A stretch of DNA of 64,000 nucleotides from Cystobasidium ongulense (GCA_022835595.1 BQUP01000008.1:62001-126000), one strand, 5' to 3'. Counted from the stretch's first letter, positions 10,327 through 25,813 are shown. The notes: generated by a model from the sequence alone, not told the origin. Program-made: numbers and translations.

Positions 10327-12583
10327 ATGGCTGCATCAGCTGTGGCCGGCTCGAAGCGGTCCTCGGAAGAGGCTCGCGAGACGGACGACTTGGATAACGA
10401 GTACCCTGATTCTGGCACCGCGACGCCGACGGAGCTCATCGCTGCTGAAGAAACGGGCGATGTAGACACGGATCAAGGCAAGCTCCGCGCTCTGCTCGGT
10501 ATCCTGCGCAAGGTCGTAGGCGTCAAGGTGTGTCTTTTCCGTGGTCGTGCTGGCCGCCCATCGCCCGCCTCCCATTGAGGCGCTCGCTCAACGACAATAT
10601 ACACGTTCACAGGACCTGGCGAACATGCGACTATCACTACCGGCCTCGTTGCTTACACCAGTTGGCAATCTCGAGTTCTGGCACTACCTCGACAGGCCTG
10701 ATTGTGAGTTCTGTATGAATGGCGGCTCATCAGCCATTCGATTGCATCACGTTGAAGGCAGCCAAAAATGTTAACATTAATTCGTCTGGATACAGTATAT
10801 GCGGCAATTGGAGAAACAGAACTCGATCCCTTGACTCGATTCATGGCTGTCGTTCGCTGGATGTTCACGAAGGAGCTCAGATACGTCCGCCAGCGCGTCT
10901 GCAAGCCTTATAGTAAGTGGAGCTCCTCAATCACCCATATCTGTTGTATGAGGCTGACAGAATCGATGATGTGTAATTGTACAGATTCTGCGTGAGTCTC
11001 CATAACATATTGGGGCATTTGTGCCAAGTTCTAACGTCTTAACGCGTCGCCTAGTCTTGGTGAACAGTTCCGGTGGGTTTGCAAGGACAAACTAAGTTTG
11101 TAGCGAGACAGCTGACCCTGCGTGTTGACAGATGTGTTTGGGAGGTTTCGCCCGCTTCTCCACATGACTTTGTTGTCTATCAAGATCTATACGAACAATC
11201 TTCCGAAACACCTTCACCGCCATCCACTAAATCGTCCCCTGCTCTGTCAGCTACGAAAGGAAGCGGGCTAGCCAAAAGCATGTCCAATCTTTCTCTGACC
11301 GATACACTGAACAGCAATCATAAGCGACGCATATCCAAAGGCACCTCTTCTTCAGCTTCGAGTATAGTGAACGGCTCTGCAGCAAGCAGCAGTGGCTCGA
11401 AGCCTCCTAAAGAGGACACCTGCAGAGTAGCTTTCCTCAACGAGCAGGTGGGTTGGATTTCTCCTCAATATACACTGCCGTCTAATCGTATATTGGCAGG
11501 TGTCGCATCATCCTCCGATTTCTGCCTTCTGGTACGAAAGCACGCCAGGTACAGGCAGGGCAAAGGTGCTAGCGTCTGGGGTAGACCAGATCGCAGCTAA
11601 ATTCAATGGAACAAGTGTAGGCAAAGCTGCCCATGGATTGCGCTATTGTACATAGCTTACTTGGTGATAACAGGTTCGTATCGGGCCAGGCTCTCAGAAC
11701 AAGGGCATCTTTGTCTCTGTACCAGATGTAACGGATGATGAGTATCACGTAAGGCTGAACACGATACCGAGACAGCCATCAGTGATGCTAATACCTTTTG
11801 CCGTAGATATCGCATCCTAGTGCTTACATTACTGGCTTCCTGTCGGGTGCTCCCTACATCATTATGAGCGAGACTTCGTACGTCAGCACCGTGCGGCCGG
11901 AACAGAGCAAGAACACCGGCGAGAAGATGTATAGAGCAATTATCACATACGGTGAAGAATCTTGGATCACGAAGCCTAAGTTCTTGGTAGAAGGTGTCAT
12001 TTACGAGACAGATGGGGGAGCATCGGCAGAATATACGAAGATTAAGCAAGTACCTGAGACGGCCGTCGTCGCGCGCTTAAAGGGCAGCTGGAAGGGCAAG
12101 ATTACTATCAAAAGGAAGGGAGAAAAGGTAGATCACCATCCATCGCATCGCAAAGATACTTATGTTGACCTTTTTTGGTGCAGACTGAATCCACCTTTGT
12201 CGACTTGGCTCAGCTCGAGGTTGTGCCGAAATCTGTCCGACCGCTGGAAAAACAAGACGAAATGGAGACTCGAAAGTTCTGGGAACCTGTCACAGAGTCC
12301 ATTGTCAAGAAAGACTATAAAAAGGCCACGACCCAAAAGCAGATCATTGAGCAGTCTCAACGTGACAAAGCAGCTAAACGCCAAGAACAGGACGAGCCGT
12401 GAGTCTGTCATTGCATTCGATCGCGACCTTGTCTGCCGTCTTGCTTGACTAAAATCGTCTGCAACACACAGATTCGTCCCCGTGCTGTTCAGTGAGGACA
12501 TCACGGATGGCAAAGGAAAACTTACTGAACGCGGTCAAGAAGCTTTAAGAGCAGAACTGAACTTTGTTGACCATCCTCGGTGA
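10327..12583 (+). CDS. Oxysterol-binding protein-related protein (OSH/ORP, lipid-transfer domain only)
   Basis: OSH proteins exchange sterols and phosphoinositides between membranes. The N-terminus is acidic and disordered (MAASAVAGSKRSSEEARE), followed by the lipid-binding core: KLRALLGILRKVVGVKDLAN, MRLSLPASLLTPVGNLEFW, DPLTRFMAVVRWMFTKE, then KPYNSVLGEQFRCVW. The diagnostic EQVSHHPPISAFWYES motif is split by an intron near 11450-11500. Further core pieces are ISHPSAYITGFLSGAPYI and the strand series GSWKGKITIKRKGEK. The C-terminal helices contain the lysine-rich IIEQSQRDKAAKRQEQDEPFVPVLF. No PH domain, ankyrin repeats or FFAT motif is visible, so it is Kes1/Osh4-like in size but with a Ser-rich insertion (about residues 170-230) before the VSHHPP motif. 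The start at 10327 is the first ATG after which the frame has family character; an in-frame ATG at 10228 is less likely. Confidence 0.92.
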
Positions 12584-12921
12584 CACAGATTCTCACAAGG
12601 TCTACCTTTTGACTTTCACTCCATTTATACCCAGGCCATATAGCCTTATTTCGTTTTCCCAGTGATCCGCGTCATTTCTAGCTGGAACGAGACTGTCAAC
12701 TCTCTTCTGGGCTCATCAAATATGTATCCCGACCGTTTTCTACCCTAGACGAGCTCACGCGGAACTATAAGCTGTGCTGTATTTGAAGCAATTTCGTAGC
12801 AATATATTAGCTTTCGCATGTACATGTAACTCGTTGGAACGAGGACCGTCTCCTGGTATCTTCAAACTTTTGTCTTCTGCTATGAAAAAGAGTCTTTCGT
12901 AATTTCGGATGTGTCCTCGAC
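12584..12921. other. Intergenic, promoter of aminopeptidase P gene
   Basis: About 340 bases between two plus-strand genes. No coding signal or structured element is apparent. Confidence 0.4.
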
Positions 12922-15510
12922 ATGGTTTCCCTCCTACGAACACCTTGCGCTATTCTGCGTGCCTTTCAACCCAACTTTTCCATATCACGAGCAAGCAGCA
13001 CAATGGGCGCCATCGTGAAGAAAAGTGGACCTGTCAACACAAGCGAGCGCGTGCAAGCGCTGCGCAATGAAATGCAGAAGGAAAACATCCAGGCATAGTA
13101 AGTTCTAATTGATGATGATCGAGGTAGCCGGTACACAGGAAACAGGCAGTCGCAATGCTCACGACGGAGGTTGAAGATTCCTATGATACTGATGAAATCT
13201 ATCCTATGGACCTTCAGCGTAGTGGTCTCTGAAGATGCTCATTCGAGTGAATACTCTGCGCCATGTGATCTCCGACGGGCCTGGATTACAGGCTTCACTG
13301 GTTCCGCAGGAACCGCAATCGTCGAGACAAAGTCGGGCAAGCTTTTCACGGATGGAAGATACTTCTTGCAGGCTTCGCAGCAGCTGGACGACAACTGGAC
13401 GCTGATGAAGCAAGGCGAGAAAGGTAAGCTCGTTTTCTAAGCTAAGCTCGGTCATTACATGCTTAGACCTCTATGTATGTATCACACAGGTGTTCCAACA
13501 TGGCAAGAGTACTTGCAGAGTGTTAGTCCTCTCTGTCTACCTCGACACTTGGTATGTTGCTAATACATTGTGATTCAGCTTGAGAACACGCGAATTGGTA
13601 TCGATCCCAGTCTATTTGCTGCTGGTGAGATGCATGACAGCTGAAACGAATCACGAAATATGCTGAATACCCGTCATCTACAGAGGACGCCAAAGAGATC
13701 TCTCAAATGCTGCACTCGTCTTCGTCGCTCGTCTCCATTTCCCGCAATCTAGTAGATGGCGTGTGGCAAGACCGACCCGCTAAGCCAGTAGAACCGGTTA
13801 CTGTCCAAGATGGCAAATACACAGGCTTGTCAGTGGACGAGAAGTTAGAAAAGATCCGAGATTTGCTCAAGAATGGAAAGCCAAAGGCCGTTGGACTGGT
13901 CGCTAACATGCTCGATGAAGTCGCTTGGCTATTCAACCTTCGCGGTACCGACATTCCCTTCAACCCTGTTTTCTTCGGCTATGGACTTGTTACCATGACG
14001 GATGCGACTCTCTTCGTCGACAGCTCCAAGTTGACGGATGATGTGTACAAGCATCTTGGTCAGTCTGTCAAGGTCAAGCCGTACGAAGAGATCACTCTGG
14101 CTTGCCAACAGCTCGGACAAAGCTTGAAGGAAGGGGAGAAGGTGTGTGATCGCTCGCCTTTCTGCCAAATGCCAAATAAATCGCTGACGTCCATCGTGTC
14201 ATACAGATACTAGTAGGCAAGACTGCTTCCCTCGCTTTAGCAGAAGCTGTTGGACAGGACAAGATTGTCATAGGGTCAAACCCTGTCAACGAAGCCAAGT
14301 CTATCAAGACAGAAGCAGAGCAAGAAGGCTTCAGACAATGTCACATTGTAAGTCTTCGTTTATCTGACATTTAGCGAAATATTCCTGATTAGAGCGTATA
14401 CATAGCGAGATGGTGCTGCTTTGACAGCATACTTTGCATGGCTAGAAGAGCAGCTTCTGTACGGGGCGCAAATCAATGAAAGTCAAGCTGCCGACAAGCT
14501 AGAAGAATATCGATCGTAAGTCACTTCTGACTGGGCGCTCTGAATAGGATCGCTAATGCCCGCATATCATACAGTAAGCAAGACTTGTTCCGAGGCCTAT
14601 CCTTCACCACGATCAGCTCCACTGGCCCCAACGCCGCTATCATTCACTACAGCCCGGACCCGGACAGCTGCGCTACCATAGATCCGTCAGCCAGTAAGTA
14701 TCACTGCTCTCTCCTACTCTCTCGAGAAGCGTTGCAGCGCTGACAAGGGCCCACAGTCTATCTCTGCGACTCTGGTGGCCAGTACACAGATGGTACCACC
14801 GACGTGACGCGCACATTGCACTTCGGAGAGCCATCAAATGAAGAGAAGAATGCCTATACTCGAGTACTGCAAGGTCATATTGCCATTGACATGATGCAGA
14901 TGCCAGTTCTGGCTACGGGTACTAATGGGTATCGCCTTGACGCGCTGGCGAGGCAGTATCTATGGGAGGATGGACTAGACTACAGGCACGGAAGTAAGCT
15001 CGGCTTTGCATGAGGCAACATTATCAGCATACTGATGATGTCGCTTATTGTAGCTGGACACGGAGTCGGTTCGTACCTGAATGTGCATGAAGGGTGAGTC
15101 TCATCACACAAGCAGTGTTTTCCTCTGCTTAGTTGCTAACTTGTGTACAACTTAGACCGATGGGGATCGGTATGCGACCTCAATATAAGGAACACGATCT
15201 CAAGCCAGGTCAATGTATCTCTAACGAGCCAGGATACTACAAAGACGGAGCATGGGGTATCAGAATCGAAAATCTCGTTCTGATTAAAGAAATTCAGACA
15301 AAGTATAATTTCGGAGGGAAATGGATTGGTTGCGAACATGTTACTATCGTTCCTATACAGACTAAGATGGTATTACAAGATTTAATGACACCTAGACAGA
15401 TTAAGTGGTTGAATGATTATAATGCCGAAGCTCTGCAGAAATTGACACCTTTACTCAAGGGAGATGAAAGAGCTCTAAAGTACTTAGAGAAGGAATGTAA
15501 GGCTATTTAA
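12922..15510 (+). CDS. Xaa-Pro aminopeptidase (aminopeptidase P), two candidate starts
   Basis: The enzyme removes N-terminal residues that precede proline and uses two Mn ions. The N-terminal creatinase-type domains contain [19 protein letters not shown] and [11 protein letters not shown]. The catalytic pita-bread domain carries the metal ligands: two Asp in [19 protein letters not shown], His in [16 protein letters not shown], Glu in [18 protein letters not shown] and Glu in [13 protein letters not shown]. About nine short introns are inferred. The frame from 13003 ([12 protein letters not shown]) already matches a full cytosolic APP1. An in-frame ATG at 12922 adds 27 residues beginning [15 protein letters not shown] and ending with SRASST, rich in Arg/Ser/Ala and free of acidic residues, which looks like a mitochondrial presequence. 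I annotate from 12922 and regard 13003 as an alternative start. Confidence 0.93.
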
Positions 15511-15883
15511 TGCAATGATAGTCAGTCGGCAAAGAAATAATAAAGGGCCGCCGCTGCTCTCTGAGCAAGAATCACGCATCTCGTAGGTTAAAGCATCGTT
15601 TTGACCTTTGATTCGTCTGCAAGAAATCGCTTGCTACTGCACGAGACCGAAAAACAATTCTACAAACCCCGAAATGAAGAAAGCGGGTTGAACGATGGAA
15701 CATTAAGATATGCTAAGCATGTAAGATATAACGATAAGGACTAAAGCCTGGCTAACTTGTTAATGTTTATGTATAATAAGCAAATGCAACTAAATAACAA
15801 TGGATAAAGGAAAGGAGGCTACAGGACGTACTTTGGACTAGTGTGCACTATGCAAGGCAAATTGAAAGATACGACTGAGAAGG
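15511..15883. other. Convergent intergenic region
   Basis: About 370 AT-richer bases between the stops of aminopeptidase P (+) and the F-box/LRR gene (-). It probably holds both 3' UTRs and poly(A) sites. No open frame of note. Confidence 0.4.
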
Positions 15884-17612
15884 TTACATGTCACTGGCTC
15901 CGAGTACTACAATACCAATTTCCTGACAAGCTCTTTGTACTTTGGGAGTGTTTAGATGATTCATTTTCGATCCGAACGATATTGTTTCCGTTCTTCCAGC
16001 TGGTAGATTCTGTATAAGTGCCATAATCTGAGCTTCGGATACCATGGGATAATAATAATCCAGGTCCAATTGGGTTAAGAAAAGGCTCGGTAGAACTGTT
16101 GAAAAGAAATTGACCGGACTGACGATACGTTCTGCTGCTACTTGAAGCTCTTCGAGCATTGGACAGTATGTAGGTAGATCCTCTAGTATATGAAGGAGGT
16201 GCGCTTCTGCAGCTAGAGGGACTGGACCTCTGAAGACAAGACGATGTATAGCAAGCGAGCGCAACGACGGTCCAATCATTTGGATGATATCTTTGAAGCG
16301 TAGTCGGGAGCTAGTTACGAACCGGGATAACTTCAGTGTTGTCATGCTATTGCCGCAGCTTTGTAATATGCCGTGCAGGAGATCGGTGTCTAGCTCCGAG
16401 CGGTAGATAGACAGGGAATGCAATTGGAGTGTCGCAGCCTGGAACGCTTCTTGGTATGATTCAACATCAACGTCTTCACCTGTGGATAGGCCCGATACGG
16501 TGAGGTCCTCTAAGGACGGCAAACTCTTGAGCAAAGACCAGAGTTGGGTAAAGTCTACTTTTCCCGCAATGTCAAGCTTACGAAGGAGAGGCAGAGTGGA
16601 GAGGACAGACATAGTACGCTCGTCTAGTATTTCCGCTGTAGGCAATCGGATTGTGAGTGCATGGATGCAATTTGTCTGTTTTAGGAAGTCGAGTGCGGTT
16701 GGGAGTCGCAGCGGATCGAGTTCCCTGGCATTGTCATTGGCGGCGTTGCAATAAGAGTCGCTTTGTTGGGAATCAGAGGAACTTGTGCTGTTGAGTACCG
16801 CTTCGACGGCAAGCTGCTGGGACTCAATGGTCGGCAGCTCCAACGCCCACCCATCTTCGGCCAGCGATGGTTGTATGACCGCTGCTGTAAGTTGGTGTAA
16901 CTGCTGAGCTGCTATAGCCGGGGCCGGACCAGGACCAAGAGGCTGAAGCGCATGGGTTGGTGGATGAGTATTTGCATTCTGAGGGTGGAGTATGTTTTGT
17001 AGATGTTGCAGCTGCATGGGAGTGAAATGGGCTAGACCAGCCGAGTTGTTGCCGGCAGCAAGACCAGGACCAGGACCAGGGCCAGCAAGTCCTGGGAATC
17101 CAGGTAACAAGCCATGATGACCATGGTGTGCACCTAGATGAGGCGGGGCAAAAGCTAGATTCGCACGGGGTAACCTAGGTGGTGGTGGCGGATATCGAGA
17201 GGCTTCGTCTCCAATGACGAGGCATACTTTGCGGACTGTGAGCGCGAGTGCGCCATCTGTGCGTTTGTCGGCGGCTAGCGTGGATAGAGCACCTTGTGCG
17301 TGGTCTTGGTTGTCCAGTGTGACGGAGGCGAAGAGCTCTCTGATAGCCGGGGCATACCTATATACACCACGCAAGAACGGTCAGCCTGAAGCGTGTCATA
17401 CATGGAGGCATGGAGTCGGTCACGCACCACAGCTTTGAGGTCCTCGCTAGACTGAGACAAGTACGAGTCTTTGATGAGGATGGTAGCAGCTGGCATATCC
17501 GCTCAATGACCTCTTGGGGGAGACGCTCGACGCTGCTGGCTGGACCCATCCGTCGGTGAGCCCAGCTGAAGGGCCGAGGTGGAGGCGTGGAGGGAGTGGT
17601 AGACAGAGACAT
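15884..17612 (-). CDS. F-box protein with leucine-rich-repeat-like C-terminal half
   Basis: Exon 1 (17612 to about 17435) encodes a Pro/Ser leader, then an F-box: RLPQEVIERICQLLPSSSK followed by TCLSLARTSKLW. A single intron (donor GTGCGTGAC, acceptor GTATATAG) joins to YAPAIRELFASVTLD in the long second exon. A Pro/Gly/His-rich disordered segment (about residues 135-215) follows, then leucine-rich repeats such as LRKLDIAGKVDFTQLWSLL, LPSLEDLTVSGLS, LHSLSIYRSELDTDLL and MTTLKLSRFVTSSRLRF. F-box proteins of this shape are substrate receptors of SCF ubiquitin ligases, with the LRRs binding the target; that is family knowledge and the target here is unknown. The gene shares its promoter region with divergent NSUN2. 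Confidence 0.8.
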
Positions 17613-17978
17613 GCAGTGATGAGAGATGCAGATGGTATAGCCTGCCGTGGATGCTTGAGGACGTTCGCAGACTCTGCAGTTCTGTAGCTGGCTGCACCGC
17701 TATAACCGTCTTGAAGATGTTGATGGTGGCCACCCGAGACCTCGTTGTCAGAAACACCTGGCTATTGAGCTGTGTGATGCGTTGTACTGCTATCTAGGTC
17801 ATAGTGATCTGCGCATATTGTTTCTCTCGCTACTCCTCCTCCTGATAGTAATACAAGACTTTGGTCCCATTCCAACCAGCTGGTGTCGTCGAAGACGGCG
17901 AGAAGAAGGCGGCTTGCAACTGCATCAACAGCTGCTTTGCTTTCTGAGCAAGCTTTCATCCATCCGACACCCTCCACA
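17613..17978. other. Divergent promoter F-box/LRR and NSUN2
   Basis: About 370 bases between two opposed starts. The open frames here overlap one another and lack family content. No distinct regulatory motif stands out to the eye. Confidence 0.4.
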
Positions 17979-20905
<2,927 letters not shown>

Positions 20906-21345
20906 CTGTGGAAAGCTTGATTTGCTCAGGCTTATCATGGATACAAAGCAGAGAACAAGAATATAGACACGTCTGTCACGATGCAACTTCGTGTAATTTG
21001 ACACAAGTCGGTCGATTGTTGTTCTTCCATACTGTCATAGAGTATTGCTCCTGCCTTAATGCTTCTCGCTTTCTATACCAGAGGTGAATTGGTAATCGAT
21101 GTGTTGAAAAGGCTGCATAGAAACAGCAAACCAAAGCTAAACGTTTCCTGACCTGCTCGCAGGAAGTGTGACCCGATCACTATGGGAGCTCGAGGCGCGA
21201 TGGACAGCTGGAGGATACCTTTTGCTCAATTCACCGGCCTCTTTGCAGCATTATCTGCGCGGCTGCTCCAAGCTAGATCACGTCTCGGAGTCTAGCAGGT
21301 CTTGTAAACGGCACAGAGGGCGTTGAACCCGAGAAGCTCGCAGCC
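20906..21345. other. Intergenic between NSUN2 and THO1
   Basis: About 440 bases between two plus-strand genes. No coding signal was found. It holds the NSUN2 3' end and the THO1 promoter. Confidence 0.4.
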
Positions 21346-24088
21346 ATGGAAGCAGGTCTGCCGGCAGCTGGGCCTAGCAACCCCGTCAAAGCCTTCGGAG
21401 GCTACCTCGACGCAGTCAATGCAGCCATACGGAGTCTAGTTGCGCAATTTGAAGAGCAGAGACTCAGTCAAGGCCGGCAAGATGCTTTGACGCAGCCAGA
21501 AATCGATGCGGCTGTCGAAGGAATATTGGAGAAGCTGCCGGTTTACGAGAATGCTCAGGATGTCGTTAGAAGCTCGCTGGAAAAGTCGCTAGAAGCAATG
21601 GTGCTCAATATGGTGAGCTTAGCTGCAGCTGCTGTCCTGCAAGTGCTGTACTCTAACGCCTCCATTGCAGCCTTCGCTCATCAATGGGCAATGGAAGGAC
21701 GACAGCCAGCACTTCCTCCTGTATCATGATGCCTTGGACGTGATGGTCAATATCACCCAACGTCAATTGGTAGATGCAAACCTCGCCATGCAAACGATAG
21801 AATACCTCCTCGAAGCAATGTCGGTTCACAAAGCCGATCAGCTGTTCACATATCTCGAGACACGCAGAGGACTGTTGACTAAGGTAAGGGCAGTATAAGT
21901 AATTCTCCGGATGTATAAAGCTTATGCAACAACTCGCCCCTGCAGGACATGGTGCTTGGCAAAGGCAAAGCCTTGACAATTCTACGTACTCTGAACGATC
22001 TCCTGCGGCGCTCAAGCAAATCAACGCATACTGTGTTTTGCGGACGTATACGACTGTTTCTAGCGAATACTTTCCCCCTCGGCGAACGTAGTGGTGTCAA
22101 TTTGCGTGGAGAATTCAACAAAGAGAATGTAACTACCTTCGAGATTCCAGAACCTGAACCTGCAATTAAGGAAGACGAGGAGAAAGAGCAGGCAGGTGAT
22201 GAAGATGATCAGATGGTGGAAGATACCTTGATAGCGAAAGTAGGCGATGCTCCAAAGACAGCAGTCAATGTGGAGGCTCCGGAGGATGGGGAAGAAGTGG
22301 AAGAGAAGGCATCTACGGACGATGCAACGGGCGCAGCTGATAAGAAGACCACGCCAATAGAGGAAGCCGACAAGAAACGGGCAGCAGGTGAACCTGACTT
22401 TTACACTCTGTTTTGGTCACTGCAACGATACTTCTCAGATCCTCCCTCTCTCTTCGACCGCCCAGTCCATTCTGGACTGCCGCCTGTACTCTCGACTTAT
22501 GCGGCTACTTTCCCGACTGTTCCGCCGCTCGGGAAGGATGGGAAGATCGCGACAAACGTTCCTATGGCAGCTGGAACGCCTAATCTCACCCTTCTACGCG
22601 AAGGTGTATCGAAAATGCTCAATGTATTCTCCGATGCCTCGAAGCGAGAGAAGGCATTGCAAGGTGCTACTAGGGATGGCTCGCACAAATCCAAGAAAGA
22701 AGGAGGATCAAAGAGCGCCGCATTGCAAACTCCAGTAGAGGATATTAAGAAGTTCTTCTTCTACCCTAAATATCTCACCAGCAAAACACTCATCGATCTG
22801 GAAGTTGCAGACGGCAATTTCCGCAAGCAGGCGATGATACAGTGCCTCATTCTCTTCCAATACCTTCATTCTTTCACGGAGGCCGCACGAGCCAAAGACT
22901 TGGTCAATCTCAAGCATGCGAATAAATCTGTTCTACTTCCACACCGCTTGTCAGATGCCGACAATCAGTGGATATCGGACCTCGAAGCCCGCACGTACGT
23001 CGAGATCTCGCAGACGCCATCTGATGGCGAGTACTTTGTAAAGACAGTACGAACGGTGCTGCAAGGAGAGCGCAACTGGGTAAGCGTTCTGCATATATTC
23101 GGGGTCGACCTTCCATTCTGATGTTGTGCACCCTTCCAGACGCTATGGAAAGCAGAAGCTTGCCCACAATTCGAAAAGCCTCCTCTCGATGAAGAAGCAT
23201 CCACGAAAGGCAAGACAGGCGCGAAACGGTTGCAGCAGGCAATTCCTGCCTTCCCATTCAAGGCTGGAACGCCAGCTTTGTCCAAGCTTTGGCTGAATGA
23301 AGCCAAAAGTATACAAGACTACCCTAAGCCTGACGCGTGAGTTTGCTCATCATACTACATCAACAGTATACTGTAGCTAACACTCCTCAACTGGTCCAGT
23401 GAAGTGGAGCTACAAAAATACTTCGAGGCTGCCAGAATGCAGAACCTACTTATCGACGAGCGAAAACAAGAGCTTAAAGATGAAGGCAAAACGGACCCTG
23501 CCGAGCAAGTCAATGATACTGAGGTGCAAAGGTTAGAGGAGGTGTGTCATACTGTTTTACTCGAAACTCATCACAAGCGCTAAGACTGTTCTCGCACAGC
23601 GCAAAGCAGCTATCGCATGGCGTACGCTGCGTGTTGCATCGTCAACGCATCTACATCTTTATGGCAAGATCGGAGTAAACAACATCGAAAAGCTCATAGA
23701 AGAGATTGCCAAGCCTCCTCCTGCTCTCCCTCACTTGACCAGTGTCGCTTCAACAGCTTCGCAACCCACTAATACGCCCGTCAAAAATGAGGAACGAGCT
23801 TCGGGCGAAGTAGATAGTAAGAACGTTGCGCCTGATGCATCGGAGCAGCCAAACACTACGCAAGTCCAGATCAAAGTGGAGGAACCTCAAGAGGCAGGGA
23901 CGCCGACCGTAGAAGTGACGGATTCAGCTACTCCTTCTGCGAATGGAGACAGCATAGGCGATGCCCCGCTAAGCGGAAAGCGTTCACGCGAAGCTAGCGG
24001 TATGGTCGTGGACGAGACGGACGAGTCAGAGGAACACGCCAAGAAGCTGAAGGTAGCTTCAGACGAATATGGTGTGAATAATAGCTAG
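21346..24088 (+). CDS. THOC1: THO complex subunit 1 (THOC1/Hpr1 family)
   Basis: THO couples transcription to mRNP packaging and export. Family landmarks: DFYTLFWSLQRYFSDPPSLF; FREGVSKMLNVF-like text (LREGVSKMLNVFSDASKRE); FFYPKYLTSKTLIDLEVAD; NFRKQAMIQCLILFQYLHSF; LEARTYVEISQTPSDGEYF; VRTVLQGERNWTLWKAEACP; and AIAWRTLRVASSTHLHLYGK. Human THOC1 has the same order. The protein carries an acidic insert (about residues 240-320) and an acidic Ser/Thr/Glu tail with a KRSREASG segment that could be a nuclear localisation signal. No death domain is visible at the C-terminus, as expected for fungi. Five or six short introns. The stop at 24088 is 112 bases from the convergent GST stop. Confidence 0.92.
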
Positions 24089-24200
24089 CATTGTACTCAA
24101 GCTGTAACGGATCAGATACATCGCTCAATACCCTTCACCCGTTGGCAAATACTGACATACTCCTGCCTAACGTGTGTGATCTTGGAGATTCCAAAGTCTC

Positions 24201-25139
24201 CTACTTCGCTGACTGTTTGAGCTGCTCCAGGCGCTTGGTGTACTGCTTCGTTACACTTAGACGCGGGGGGGGGGGGGGGGGGGNNNNNNNNNNNNNNTTA
24301 TAGCTTCAGCATATCGAGCGAAGCCAGCATAATCTCCTTCTTTGTCAAACAAAGTCTTGTGGATGCCAGTTTTCTGAAGGTCCTCGATAGTTTCAGAAAA
24401 TGTTCTAAGTCTACCGACAAAAGGTGCTATTCCTAGATCTGCAAGTCCAGGTGCTTTACCATGCCAGAAAGGTCCTCCCGTCTTTTCGACGCGCTTCTGT
24501 AGCAGAGTCTGGATTTCTTCGACTCCCTTGTACAGGTCTGGTATCTTCTCTGTTTCTCCCTTGAGCAGGATGGCGGAGAATACACCATTGACGATCTGAA
24601 GGAATCGCTCGATGAAGTAGCGCGCCTCGGCTGTATCAAAGAGCTTGTCAGTCTAAGGAACTTCACGCGTACTGTTAATGTACTCACCTCTCTCGATAGG
24701 ATCTTCGGGCGTCAAGGACCGGGCGCCTCTGACGGCTGCTAGATCACTGATAAGCTCGAGCAAGACCGCGCTTTCTGGGATACGCGGGACGCCTTCTGCA
24801 TTCTCGTCTCTTCCACCAATCTGTAAGACTGTGTTAGGATAGAGATTGGATCAGCGTTTGCCGGTCTTTAGCTAATGCACTTAGCAGTGGCAACTCCGAC
24901 GGCCTCACCTGGGACCTTTGAAGCGGGGTTGATCTTGGAGTTGTACCACGAAGGCTTGTTCTATGAACAGCATTAGCGACAAACGACGACAATACGACTC
25001 TCTACAACCTCACCTGGAGATCTATCTCGTAAATAGAGTGAGGAAGACCAGTCTCCAGCAAGGCGAGCGTAGCTCTTTGCGCCCAAGGGCAGACTCGAGC
25101 GGAATAAAGCAGCAAGGGTTCAGTTGCAGCGGCAGCCAT
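24201..25139 (-). CDS. Glutathione S-transferase, omega-like, interrupted by an assembly gap
   Basis: The N-terminus reads MAAAATEPLLLYSARVCPWA, with the CPWAQR motif of cysteine-type (omega/lambda-like) transferases. Then NKPSWYNSKINPASKVP and IPESAVLLELISDL form the thioredoxin-fold end with the Glu-Ser pair that binds the glutathione gamma-glutamyl group. The helical domain follows: ARYFIERFLQIVNGVFSAIL, LQKRVEKTGGPFWHGKAPG, LADLGIAPFVGRLRTF, YAGFARYAEAI. There the frame enters the run of N (24284-24297). On the far side of the gap the same strand has LSVTKQYTKRLEQLKQSAK followed by a stop at 24201, a good GST C-terminus, so I extend the gene across the gap. The missing piece is probably short. 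Likely role: glutathione-dependent thiol transfer or detoxification. Confidence 0.85.
24265..24297. other. Assembly gap: 19-base G homopolymer followed by 14 N
   Basis: A pure run of G (24265-24283) abuts 14 undetermined bases. It falls inside the last exon of the GST gene, where a poly-Gly or poly-Pro run would not fit the fold, so I read both parts as a sequencing or gap-closure artefact and not as a biological tract. Confidence 0.9.
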
Positions 25140-25813
25140 GGCGGAGTATTGAAGGAAGACGGCGTGTGAAGTATGTCTGAAGCAAGAGAGGAAGAGCAGT
25201 AAAGCAGAGGGTTTCGAACGAGGATGAGGTCGAATGGTGCCTTCAAGTCGGCTCCCGCTGAATAATCGGGGACTCGCAATGGCGGCAGCGGTCGCACTGC
25301 AATTCGGCTTTGGACTGGATGATGATGCCCGAACGCACGACCACGTTGACGTTGCTTGCAGTGATGTGTTTCCTGCGTATAATTCTTGAAAGTCCACCAG
25401 CGACGCAAGTGGAGTTACCATAGAACTCAAGTCAGGTCCAAGCCAGACAAGACTCAGAAGCGCCAGCTCGCTAGCATAGTCGTAGGACCCGAGTGTACAG
25501 CATATCACCCTGGAGGTGTACGGCATGCGGTCTTGCCTTGTAAGCAGCCAGTATCAATGCAGTCTTCGCTGGCACATCTGCAGCGCTCTGGCAGCCGCAT
25601 TCGCCATGGGCATGACTTACTAGCCCGCGTATGCCATAGAGAGGCGCGATTACAGGTAGAGATGCAGCGTGTGAGTGAGACTACAAGTGAAGCATGGAGA
25701 CGAAGTTGTTTTCGAAAGCCTCAGGCAGCTGCTGCTCGATGCCGCCACTGCGCTTTAGCCTGAGATTCGCTTCCCTTCTTGCTTTCCAACCACCTCCTAA
25801 TCAATCATAAAGA
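25140..25813. other. Divergent promoter region GST and F-box array copy 1
   Basis: About 670 bases. A minus-strand open frame continuing the GST frame upstream (to 25526) and a plus-strand frame at 25386-25763 have no family resemblance. The last 90 bases before copy 1 contain a GCCGCCACTGC segment that may be a diverged form of the promoter block seen before copies 2 and 3. Confidence 0.35.

Noticed and set aside
24265-24283. 19-base G tract as a possible G-quadruplex or homopolymer regulatory element
   Set aside because: It directly abuts N bases and breaks a GST reading frame, so it is most likely an assembly artefact.
25002-25526. Extended 174-residue GST frame starting at 25526
   Set aside because: The extra 129 residues before MAAAATEPLL have no GST character and run through GST promoter DNA.
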